Source: Candidatus Aegiribacteria sp.
Lineage (GTDB): Bacteria; Fermentibacterota; Fermentibacteria; Fermentibacterales; Fermentibacteraceae
DNA: 7,582 nucleotides
Direction: 5' to 3'
NCBI GenBank assembly: GCA_030634715.1
Contig: DAOWAG010000052.1
Span: 1-7,582 of the forward strand
Shown: piece after piece, positions 1 to 5,207 of the stretch
Layout of the letters: each line of letters begins with the position of its first letter
How positions within the stretch are numbered: the first letter of the stretch is position 1
Program-made: the position numbers and the translations under genes
Notes under the pieces: generated by a model
The model's input: the letters and a program-made list of their open reading frames with translations, nothing else
Database searches by the model: none
Told to the model about the DNA's origin: nothing

Positions 1-1003
1 AATAAATCTCCACCATGTCTTCAAGGCTGCTGTCGGAAATGCGCCCTGCGAACAGATCGCCCATTCCCACCACAGCCATCTGAACACCTGATGTGTCAAC
101 ATCAAAACAGTCAGTCGAGTATCCAACCGTTTCTCCATACTGCAGGGGAAACGGATAGTCGGTATTCGATTCAATCGTGATTTCGGAAACGGACCATCCT
201 GGCACATTCATTGAATACAATCCGCCCTTATACTCGAAAACAACGATTCCACCGGTTGAGCTTATAGAAGGAAATGTAATATGGTCTTCAGAGAAAAACG
301 TTCTTTGAACAGGCTCCTCTCCGCGTAGAATGCTCCAGATGGCGTTATGACCTGACGAATCTTCCATTACATAGAGAATTTCATCGGTAATCGCGGAATA
401 CATCGGCCATTTTTCATCGAGTTCGGAATCAATCAAAAGCTCCCATGTCTCTCCGGACCCGATCCAGATATTTCTTGATGCTGATCCGCTGTAGTGCTTC
501 CGCCACCAGGGTGTAAATCCTCTTTCAATTGCTATGCCCCCGGGCAGCACACTGATATTCTGAGTCTCAACTCTGGCAACCGGCTGAGGAGTACCGCCTG
601 AAACGGAAACCGAGTAAACCCAGTTACTTCCGCCCTCTCTTGAAGAAAGGAAGTAGATACTGTCAGCTGACGGATTCCAGCAGAGTACACGATCTTCACC
701 AGCATGAAAGGTCAGGCGGGTTGACTGCCCGCCGGATGCATCCATTACGTATACATCTCCACTGCCGGTTCTGTCACTGTTAAACGCGAGTCTCTGCCCG
801 TCAGGGGAATAGCAGGGAGAAGTCTCAATACTCTCACCGGGAACAAGACATCTCATGGTTCCTCCTGTGAGAGGGGCTTCCCAGATATCTCCTCTGAAAC
901 AGAAAACAACGGTTTCTCCATCTGGAGATGGACAGGGTTCTCTCAGATCGGACATCCCGACTGACACAAGACTGAAAGCCAGTATACAGATAATGAAATT
1001 CAT
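1..1003 (-). CDS. Tricorn-protease homologue, N-terminal beta-propeller part (partial, runs off the left edge)
   Basis: The frame is open from ATG 1003 to the window edge (334 codons). Residues 1-19 look like a short export signal (MNFIICILAFSLVSVGMSD), with no long positive N-region. Propeller (PD40/TolB-like) blades follow: SPDGETVVFCFRGDIWEAP at 26-44, YSPDGQRLAFNSDRTGSGDVY at 65-85 (read as SPDG, then FNSDR, then GDVYVMDASGG), then RLTFHAGEDRVL and YFLSSREG. The later WWRKHYSGSASRNIW (166-180) also fits tricorn-like proteins. Family knowledge: tricorn homologues are about 1000 residues, with two propellers, a PDZ domain and an S41-type serine protease core that trims peptides. Only the first propeller is visible here, so catalysis cannot be checked. 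The ATG overlaps the stop of the preceding methyltransferase as ATGA and has a good AGGAGA site, so translation is probably coupled. A non-peptidase TolB-like propeller is the alternative. Confidence 0.8.
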   Translation of the reverse strand, partial: MNFIICILAFSLVSVGMSDLREPCPSPDGETVVFCFRGDIWEAPLTGGTMRCLVPGESIETSPCYSPDGQRLAFNSDRTGSGDVYVMDASGGQSTRLTFHAGEDRVLCWNPSADSIYFLSSREGGSNWVYSVSVSGGTPQPVARVETQNISVLPGGIAIERGFTPWWRKHYSGSASRNIWIGSGETWELLIDSELDEKWPMYSAITDEILYVMEDSSGHNAIWSILRGEEPVQRTFFSEDHITFPSISSTGGIVVFEYKGGLYSMNVPGWSVSEITIESNTDYPFPLQYGETVGYSTDCFDVDTSGVQMAVVGMGDLFAGRISDSSLEDMVEIY

Positions 1004-1758
1004 GCTTCTCTCCTCTCTGCCAGAACCAGAAATCTTGGTGAATACCTTTTATCCCATGGAGAGAAGTCGTAATCTCCCCAGATTGTTAGTATACTCATTC
1101 CCGCTTCCCTGATGTCTTGAAGCATCTCTCCCGCGGATATCAATGCCAGATCAAGATGTATGTCCCGTGACCCGTAATCAACCAGACTGCCGGAGTATTC
1201 CATGTCAAAGGAGATGATACCCTTCTCTCTATCATGACTTACAGTCTCCACAAGACGCAGGGAAACGCCATTCTTATTGTAATTGTACCGCTCAGCATTC
1301 TCTTCATCTTCCCTGTCATCGAATCTGTGACATGTCTCGGCAAGAAACCTTCCCCGTGGATGGAGTACACGGGTAGCTTCTGAAAGAAGGATTTTCCGGT
1401 CATCTCTATCAAGAATGCAGTGAATTCCGTTGTATGGAAAGAGAATGAAATCAAGACTGGATTCACGCAAAGGCAGCTGCTGGCCCAGTCCTCGCACACA
1501 TGGGAAGCTGATTCGATCCTCAGGAGTCCAGAGTTCAAGCATGACCGATGATGGTTCGAGTCCTATTGTAAGTGAATCATTTCCCAGAATATGTGTCAGT
1601 CTTCCGTCACCTGCTCCGATTTCCATGCAACTGCCTGAATGGCGTCTTCGAAGTTCAGAATAAAACTGCAGTTCACGATGATCGGGAGGAAATACTATTT
1701 TCTCTTCGATTGAGAATAAAGGACCGTAACGTTCCCAAAGGTCCACTTCAGATTTCAA
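1000..1758 (-). CDS. Class I SAM-dependent methyltransferase, substrate unknown
   Basis: This 252-residue protein has a Rossmann-type methyltransferase core. Motif I is CMEIGAGDGRLT at 44-55. The acidic residue ending strand 2, expected to bind the SAM ribose, is E68 in GLEPS. The motif II/III region is LPLRESSLDFILFPYNGIHCI at 95-115, followed by VLHPRGRFLAE. The family assignment is firm, but nothing fixes the substrate; small molecules and proteins are both possible. It is cytoplasmic, with no membrane segment. The start is uncertain. TTG at 1758 gives a TTGA overlap with the preceding DUF523 gene, but its GGTGGA (1764-1759) lies directly against the codon. A GTG four codons later (1746) sits 12 bases from the same motif. 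Its last codon overlaps the ATG of the tricorn homologue, so it is an inner gene of the leftward operon. Confidence 0.85.
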   Translation of the reverse strand: MKSEVDLWERYGPLFSIEEKIVFPPDHRELQFYSELRRRHSGSCMEIGAGDGRLTHILGNDSLTIGLEPSSVMLELWTPEDRISFPCVRGLGQQLPLRESSLDFILFPYNGIHCILDRDDRKILLSEATRVLHPRGRFLAETCHRFDDREDEENAERYNYNKNGVSLRLVETVSHDREKGIISFDMEYSGSLVDYGSRDIHLDLALISAGEMLQDIREAGMSILTIWGDYDFSPWDKRYSPRFLVLAERREA

Positions 1759-2192
1759 TCCACCGGTTCCACTCTGAAGCCTGCCCTGATCAGCGCAGCC
1801 GCGGCGACTCCAGGCATGGATAACCCGTTTCGCAGGCCACAGGAGGGGCTTCTTTCTTTCAGATAGACAATTTCAGGTTTGATTGCTTTCGCGAGTGAGA
1901 CAGTCAGAAAAGCTCCTTTGAGGAAGAATGATGTAACATCTCCGTGAAGATCCCGCAGACGTACTTCTGCCCTGCCGTCAAGGACTGCGTATCCGTCATT
2001 CCCAACAATCAAAGCAGGCTCTCTGGGTGTTGTCAGGCCACCAAGTCTTTCCGGACAGAATGGATAACATCTTCCGTCTCTGAGCATATGCACAAATTTC
2101 TGAACAGGTCTGGATTCTCCATCGTATCTGCAGAGGATCCCGCATAGACAGGCACTTACCAGAGCTGGACCCTGCTTAGAATACAGCAGCAT
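1755..2192 (-). CDS. DUF523 (YbbK-like) family protein, short form
   Basis: The 145-residue product carries the DUF523 hallmarks in order: LVSACLCGILCRYDG at 11-25 (Cys15, Cys17, Cys21), CPERLGGLTTPREPA at 46-60, a DVTSFFLKGA segment near 85-94, and LKERSPSCG at 111-119. The biochemical role of the family is not settled as far as I know. The conserved cysteines (15, 21, 46, 118) suggest metal or cluster binding, which is inference. The stretch after SPSCG is unusual: LRNGLSMPGVAAAALIRAGFRV passes almost directly to the last helix. Typical members carry a roughly ten-residue segment there (of the form YDGTFSG), so this member is shortened. The ATG at 2192 has AAGGA four bases upstream and starts 17 bases inside the end of the M23 peptidase gene. 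The end overlaps the next start. Confidence 0.85.
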   Translation of the reverse strand: MLLYSKQGPALVSACLCGILCRYDGESRPVQKFVHMLRDGRCYPFCPERLGGLTTPREPALIVGNDGYAVLDGRAEVRLRDLHGDVTSFFLKGAFLTVSLAKAIKPEIVYLKERSPSCGLRNGLSMPGVAAAALIRAGFRVEPVD

Positions 2193-3084
2193 GAGGTCCT
2201 TCTCTTATTATGTAGTCCTCAGGGTCGACCTGTACTCCATCTATGAGTACTTCGTAATGCAGATGAGGTGCAACAGATCTGCCTGTAGAACCAACCCTGG
2301 CAATAAGATCACCACGCATGACACGCTGGCCTACTACTGAGCACAGTGATGAGCAATGAGCGTATCTTGTTGAAACACGTTCAGTATGCCTTATCATAAT
2401 ATTCAGTCCCCAGCCACCTGTCCATCCGCCGAAAACAACCACCCCATCCGCAGGTGCGTATATGGGTGTACCACTGACAGAGGCAATATCAATCCCCTTA
2501 TGGTATCTAACCGCACCTGTAAATGGATCGATCCTCGGACCGAAATCACTCACAAAAATACCGTTAACTGGCCAGATAGTTGGAATCCGGGCAAGTTCGC
2601 TCTCTCTCTCGATGAAAAAGTTAACCAGCGAATCGTATGCCATCATTTCCGCGGAAGCCAGACGTTCAGCCAGTAATATCTCCATTTCAAGATCGTCGAT
2701 GTATCTGAAAATATCTGCTCCGGCAGGTTCTACTGATGTGTTATCTTTTTGTAGAAGACTGGAAAAATCGAGATTCAGTCCTGCTCCGGCAACAAGGATC
2801 TGTTCCTCGCGAATGGAAATTTCCTCAAGGTCAAGAGTAAGAGCTCTTACTCGTCTTGACAACTGATACACTTCACCCCGAAGCATGATCAGCTCAGTTT
2901 TGCTATCAGTCGATTCCTGGTTTCTGGCGTTATCGCGGCCAATCCGAAAAAACAGCGTCGCCAGTCCTGTAAAGAATAAAGCGATGATGAGAATGAACAG
3001 CCTTAATCTGCCACTCGTCAGTGTATAGGGTCTACCCCGTTTGCTGGACCTGTGCGGTATCCAGTGTATTGTGCCTAACGGCAT
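2176..3084 (-). CDS. Membrane-anchored M23 (LytM/NlpD-type) peptidase
   Basis: This 302-residue protein has a basic N-terminus (about 1-27), one transmembrane segment at about 28-46 (LRLFILIIALFFTGLATLFF), a helical, probably coiled-coil region at about 60-165, and a C-terminal M23 domain at about 170-295. The zinc-site residues are all present: HKGID (His195, Asp199) and HLHYE (His274, His276), plus His243 in RYAH. The domain also has the usual SDFGPRIDPFTG and APADGVVVFGG segments. It should therefore be an active metalloendopeptidase that cuts peptidoglycan cross-bridges or stem peptides in the periplasm, rather than a degenerate EnvC/NlpD-like activator. It follows the sigma-factor gene after 18 bases, in the same frame. 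The ATG at 3084 has a purine-rich AAGAAG directly before it and AGGG about nine bases upstream. The substrate bond cannot be read from sequence. Confidence 0.9.
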   Translation of the reverse strand: MPLGTIHWIPHRSSKRGRPYTLTSGRLRLFILIIALFFTGLATLFFRIGRDNARNQESTDSKTELIMLRGEVYQLSRRVRALTLDLEEISIREEQILVAGAGLNLDFSSLLQKDNTSVEPAGADIFRYIDDLEMEILLAERLASAEMMAYDSLVNFFIERESELARIPTIWPVNGIFVSDFGPRIDPFTGAVRYHKGIDIASVSGTPIYAPADGVVVFGGWTGGWGLNIMIRHTERVSTRYAHCSSLCSVVGQRVMRGDLIARVGSTGRSVAPHLHYEVLIDGVQVDPEDYIIREGPHAAVF

Positions 3085-3102
3085 CTTCTTAAACCCTGAT
3101 CG

Positions 3103-3945
3103 CTACTTTAGATATAGAAGTAGATTTTTGTTATCGGTTTTGTCATTGAGTTTTGATATGGCTCTGTTCTTGAGCTGGCGAACCCTTTCTCTGCTTATAC
3201 CCATGGTTCTACCGATCTCAGCAAGAGTATGCCTTCGGTCTGTATTGATTCCAAAGAACAGCTGTATGATGGTTCTTTCACGCTGGTCAAGGATATCAAG
3301 CATACCTGCAACACTTCTCCTCATTGCGGAAAGGACAACAGCTTCATCAGGCGGGACATCGTCATCGTTGGAGATCATTTCCTGAAAAGTCTTGTCACTT
3401 CCCTCGTACACCGGACTGTCAAGTGATAAGTGGGTGCTGTGAATGGACATCATACATTCCACGTCATCCCTGGATACATCCAGCTCATCCGCTATCTCAT
3501 TTGTTGATGGATTTCTTCCTAGCGAATGACCAAGTTCACGCGCAGCACGCCCCATCTTATACAGCTCACCAACTCGATTCAATGGTAGGCGGACAATTCT
3601 CGACTGTTCCGCCAGCGCTTGAAGAATTGCCTGCCTGATCCACCAGACAGCATATGTAATGAAGCGACAGCCCTTGCTCTCATCAAATCCTTTTGCAGCT
3701 CTGATAAGCCCTACATTTCCTTCGTTTATCAGATCTTCCAGTGCAACTCCCTGATTCGCGTACTGTTTCGCGATGCTTACGACGAATCTGAGATTGGCTT
3801 CCGTCAGTTCATTCAGGGCTGCCTGTTCACCTCCACGAATCCTTTTGGCAAGCGACGCTTCCTCCGCAGAGGATAAGGTCTCTTTAGTTCCGATTTCTCT
3901 CAGGTACAGCTCAAGTGACCTGCCTTCTGTACGCTTTGTCGCCAA
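3103..3945 (-). CDS. RNA polymerase sigma-70 factor, RpoD/SigA type, short form
   Basis: The 280 residues contain every functional region of a primary-type sigma factor except 1.1. Region 1.2 is about 9-43 (SLELYLREIGTKETLSSAEE). Region 2.1-2.2 includes NLRFVVSIAKQYANQG and DLINEGNVGLIRAAKGFD (71-88). Region 2.3-2.4 includes FITYAVWWIRQAILQA (95-110), which contacts the -10 element. Region 3.0 includes RIVRLPLN (116-123). Region 4.2 has the helix-turn-helix TLAEIGRTMGISRERVRQLKNRAI (read as TLAEIG, then GISRERVRQLK; 240-263), which contacts the -35 element. Length and layout resemble Bacteroidetes-type RpoD (about 285 residues). Primary and group 2 (RpoS-like) roles cannot be separated without the rest of the genome. 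The start is TTG: a stop lies five codons upstream in frame (3960-3958), no in-frame ATG/GTG intervenes, and a good ribosome site precedes it. It heads the leftward operon, so its level may follow the structured intergenic region. Confidence 0.92.
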   Translation of the reverse strand: MATKRTEGRSLELYLREIGTKETLSSAEEASLAKRIRGGEQAALNELTEANLRFVVSIAKQYANQGVALEDLINEGNVGLIRAAKGFDESKGCRFITYAVWWIRQAILQALAEQSRIVRLPLNRVGELYKMGRAARELGHSLGRNPSTNEIADELDVSRDDVECMMSIHSTHLSLDSPVYEGSDKTFQEMISNDDDVPPDEAVVLSAMRRSVAGMLDILDQRERTIIQLFFGINTDRRHTLAEIGRTMGISRERVRQLKNRAISKLNDKTDNKNLLLYLK

Positions 3946-3950
3946 AACAT

Positions 3951-3958
3951 CCGCCTTT
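3951..3958 (-). promoter_or_regulatory. Ribosome binding site that fixes a TTG start for the sigma factor
   Basis: On the minus strand the sequence AAAGGCGG ends five bases before TTG 3945. An out-of-frame ATG at 3950 touches the site with no spacing and would give only 16 codons, so the TTG is preferred. Position and spacing are seen; use is inferred. Confidence 0.6.
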
Positions 3959-3977
3959 CAAATGAATAGTCTCACAT

Positions 3978-3983
3978 GTTATA
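3978..3983 (-). promoter_or_regulatory. Possible -10 element for the leftward operon
   Basis: TATAAC on the minus strand matches five of six positions of TATAAT. It would place transcription start about 25 bases before the sigma-factor TTG. The hexamer at the 17-base -35 position (AACCAT, 4006-4001) is poor. Perfect TTGACA copies further upstream are too far away to pair with it. The leftward promoter is therefore uncertain and may need an activator. Confidence 0.25.
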
Positions 3984-4074
3984 ATTAACTAACAAGCAGT
4001 ATGGTTCCCGAAATATTTCAGAAATTCACGTAGGAACCTAATCTGTCAAGGGGATGCAAATTGTCAACCCCTTC

Positions 4075-4105
4075 ATGCATGATATTGACACTCATTATCA
4101 TGCAT
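4075..4105. promoter_or_regulatory. 31-base near-perfect palindrome with a Fur-box-like core
   Basis: The arms 4075-4088 and 4092-4105 pair at 13 of 14 positions (the mismatch is 4085/4095) around the three bases CAC. The core 4081-4099, GATATTGACACTCATTATC, matches the classical 19-base E. coli Fur consensus at 16 positions (mismatches at 5, 9 and 11). A more degenerate 12/19 match overlaps 4109-4127. The symmetry is seen; binding by a Fur-family repressor sensing iron (or a relative such as Zur or PerR) is inference. The position, between divergent operons and overlapping candidate promoter hexamers, suits a repressor site. Confidence 0.5.
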
Positions 4106-4123
4106 TGCGTTAATCATGATAAT
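4085..4123 (+). promoter_or_regulatory. Candidate sigma-70 promoter(s) for the rightward sugar operon
   Basis: Two overlapping arrangements are visible. TTGACA (4085-4090, perfect -35) is followed after 18 bases by GTTAAT (4109-4114, four of six). TTATCA (4095-4100, four of six) is followed after 17 bases by GATAAT (4118-4123, five of six). Both place the -35 inside the 31-base palindrome, so a bound repressor would block them. Either would give a leader of roughly 130-140 bases before the TTG at 4260. Confidence 0.4.
4094..4123. repeat. Second inverted repeat that competes with the 31-base palindrome
   Basis: ATTATCATG at 4094-4102 is the perfect complement of CATGATAAT at 4115-4123, with 12 bases between. 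The left arm is also the right arm of the 31-base palindrome, so the two pairings exclude each other. Viewed as half-sites, CATGATA-TTGA occurs at 4078-4088, inverted (with one mismatch) at 4092-4102, and again with one inserted base at 4115-4126. The three copies would suit cooperative repressor binding. Confidence 0.5.
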
Positions 4124-4219
4124 TGATTGAATACTCAACGATTTTCTGGTACTGTCAAGTGTAAAGGGGTTGACATGTCAAGCCTGCAGGAAGCCGGATC
4201 CCATATCCACCGTACCTGT

Positions 4220-4245
4220 CAGCTTCTAATGATCTTAGAAGTCTG
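4220..4245 (+). promoter_or_regulatory. Hairpin in the leader just upstream of the methyltransferase ribosome site
   Basis: CTTCTAA (4223-4229) pairs perfectly with TTAGAAG (4235-4241) around the loop TGATC. CAG/CTG (4220-4222 with 4243-4245) extends the stem to ten pairs with one bulged T at 4242. It ends two bases before the purine-rich ribosome site and has no T-run, so it is not an intrinsic terminator. It could tune translation or mRNA stability of the rightward operon. The structure is seen; the function is inferred. Confidence 0.4.
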
Positions 4246-4247
4246 AA

Positions 4248-4254
4248 AGAAGGA
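4248..4254 (+). promoter_or_regulatory. Ribosome binding site supporting the TTG start at 4260
   Basis: AGAAGGA lies five bases before TTG 4260. An in-frame stop at 4236-4238 excludes a longer protein. The next in-frame ATG would remove the first cysteine pair of the zinc ribbon, so TTG is the likely start. Confidence 0.65.
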
Positions 4255-4259
4255 TAATC

Positions 4260-5207
4260 TTGGATTGGAGCACTTTCCCGAGAGAAAAGACTGGCTGTAT
4301 ACTCTGTGGTTCAAACTCCTTCTCTCTCCTGAGTACACAGATGACATGGCCTGTTGTCAGATGCGGAAACTGCGGATTCGTCTATCTGGCTGAACGTCCT
4401 TCCGAAGACGATCTTGAAAGGATGTACAGTAAATCCTATTACGAGGATGGAGATGTGGGTTATAGAGGATATGTCAGTATTTTCGAACAGTATCATGACA
4501 CATTCCTCAAGATATTCAGGCGCAGGCATCGCGATCTTATCAAACGAACAAGCGGCAGAAGACTGCTTGAAGTCGGGTGCGCGTATGGATTTCTGCTTGA
4601 TTTTCTCCGTACAAACGGCTGGGAAGTTACCGGCATTGAAATAAGCCCTCTCTCTTCAGCATATGCGAGAGATGAATTAAATTTGAATGTCCATACCGGA
4701 AGTGTGGAATCGGTGAACTTACCGGCTGAGTCCTTTGATGTAATACTCCTTCTTGATGTGCTTGAACATCTACATCGTCCATTCGACACTCTCCGGCGCA
4801 TTCGCTCCCTCCTTGCACCAGGCGGAATCCTTGTTGTCCAGTGCCCTTGGGAACTCTTTCACTGGGAAGAAATTGCCGAAGCCCGTTTTAAGCGAATGAA
4901 ACCGGGTACTATAAAACCGGATGCGGTTCCGGCTCATCTTTATTTCTTCCAGCCCTCATCGCTGGAAAGTATTCTGCGAAAAGCAGGATTCAGAATCATC
5001 GGAAGACAATCAGGCAATTACGGGGCAGTAAGAAGACTGGTTGTTCCGCCACGCATTAATAAAGGAAACGCTTTTGAAAGGCTCCTGCGATATGTGTACT
5101 TTCGTCTGGGTCTTCAGCGTCTGTTCTACCTTATCGCAAGATTGACTGGTTTCGGAAACGGCATCATCAGATATGCTGTTCCATCAGTGGATGATCTAAA
5201 CCAATGA
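4260..5207 (+). CDS. Zinc-ribbon class I SAM-dependent methyltransferase (Methyltransf_23-like)
   Basis: This 315-residue protein starts with a four-cysteine zinc ribbon, CILC at 13-16 and CGNC at 35-38, followed by FVYLAERPSEDDLERMYSKSYYEDG, the usual lead-in of this family. The SAM domain has motif I LLEVGCAYGFLLDFL (102-116), the ribose-binding acidic residue E127 in GIEIS, SFDVILLLDVLEHL at 158-171, and LLAPGGILVVQCP at 184-196. Such proteins often sit in glycan or secondary-metabolite clusters and methylate sugars or carriers, and the neighbours here fit that. The exact acceptor is not readable. The C-terminus (about 255-300) is basic and partly hydrophobic and may touch the membrane or a partner. 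It heads the rightward operon, and its TGA overlaps the ATG of the nucleotidyltransferase (ATGA, 5204-5207), implying coupled translation. Confidence 0.87.
   Translation: MDWSTFPREKTGCILCGSNSFSLLSTQMTWPVVRCGNCGFVYLAERPSEDDLERMYSKSYYEDGDVGYRGYVSIFEQYHDTFLKIFRRRHRDLIKRTSGRRLLEVGCAYGFLLDFLRTNGWEVTGIEISPLSSAYARDELNLNVHTGSVESVNLPAESFDVILLLDVLEHLHRPFDTLRRIRSLLAPGGILVVQCPWELFHWEEIAEARFKRMKPGTIKPDAVPAHLYFFQPSSLESILRKAGFRIIGRQSGNYGAVRRLVVPPRINKGNAFERLLRYVYFRLGLQRLFYLIARLTGFGNGIIRYAVPSVDDLNQ

Larger units (their letters stand above)
4062..4175. repeat. Perfect 12-base inverted repeat pair enclosing 90 bases
   Basis: TGTCAACCCCTT at 4062-4073 is the exact reverse complement of AAGGGGTTGACA at 4164-4175. 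Read inward from either end, each arm is followed by a TTGACA copy, 11 bases in on the left and 5 bases in on the right. The outer bases are TG...CA, which several insertion-sequence families have at their termini. A 114-base element with such ends would be MITE-sized, but I see no target-site duplication in the flanks and no coding content. Alternatives are a pair of distant operators or the closing stem of a structured transcript. Confidence 0.55.
4044..4181. repeat. Cluster of six TTGACA/TGTCAA hexamers
   Basis: The exact hexamer occurs at 4044-4049, 4062-4067, 4153-4158 and 4176-4181 as TGTCAA, and at 4085-4090 and 4170-4175 as TTGACA. By simple base-four counting, about 0.07 copies would be expected in 138 bases on both strands. 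Three of the copies touch a run of four G or C. The last two abut as a perfect 12-base palindrome, TTGACATGTCAA (4170-4181). TGTCAA and TTGACA also face each other across 11 bases (4153-4175). TTGACA is the sigma-70 -35 consensus, but most copies lack a good -10 at the right distance. That favours binding half-sites or mobile-element ends over six promoters. Confidence 0.7.
3946..4259. other. Divergent intergenic region, 314 bases, no gene, rich in symmetric elements
   Basis: I see no coding sequence, tRNA or rRNA here. Nearest the sigma gene lies TATAAC on the minus strand (3983-3978), a fair -10 element without a convincing -35 at 17 bases. Beside it are GAAATATTTC (4010-4019, a perfect palindrome) and a weak pair GGTTCC/GGAACC (4003-4008 and 4033-4038). 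From 4044 to 4181 there are six TTGACA/TGTCAA hexamers and the large dyads listed separately. From 4182 to 4219 nothing stands out. A hairpin and the ribosome site of the rightward gene close the region. The region must hold promoters for both operons. Confidence 0.8.

Noticed and set aside
1239..1663. Open frames of 77-99 codons on both strands inside the 252-residue methyltransferase gene
   Set aside because: They overlap a gene with clear SAM motifs, have no recognisable domains and no good ribosome sites.
2386..2866. Plus-strand open frames of 96 and 134 codons opposite the M23 peptidase
   Set aside because: The minus-strand frame has a complete M23 active site. The opposite frames are low-complexity Ser-rich shadows.
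3900..3950. A 16-codon ORF from ATG 3950 (minus strand) overlapping the sigma-factor start
   Set aside because: The only ribosome site abuts the ATG with no spacing, while it is correctly spaced for the in-frame TTG 3945. The short peptide has no recognisable feature.
3980..3985. Perfect TATAAT on the plus strand
   Set aside because: There is no -35 at a usable distance and no rightward gene for about 275 bases. It is part of an A/T-rich near-palindrome (GTTATAATTAAC) and more likely relevant, if at all, as TATAAC on the other strand.
4062..4175. CRISPR array or tandem repeat
   Set aside because: The repeated hexamers are short, irregularly spaced and in both orientations; there are no repeat-spacer units.
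4220..4245. Hairpin as an intrinsic terminator
   Set aside because: The stem is A/T-rich and no T-run follows; it leads straight into a ribosome binding site, so it was kept only as a possible leader structure.
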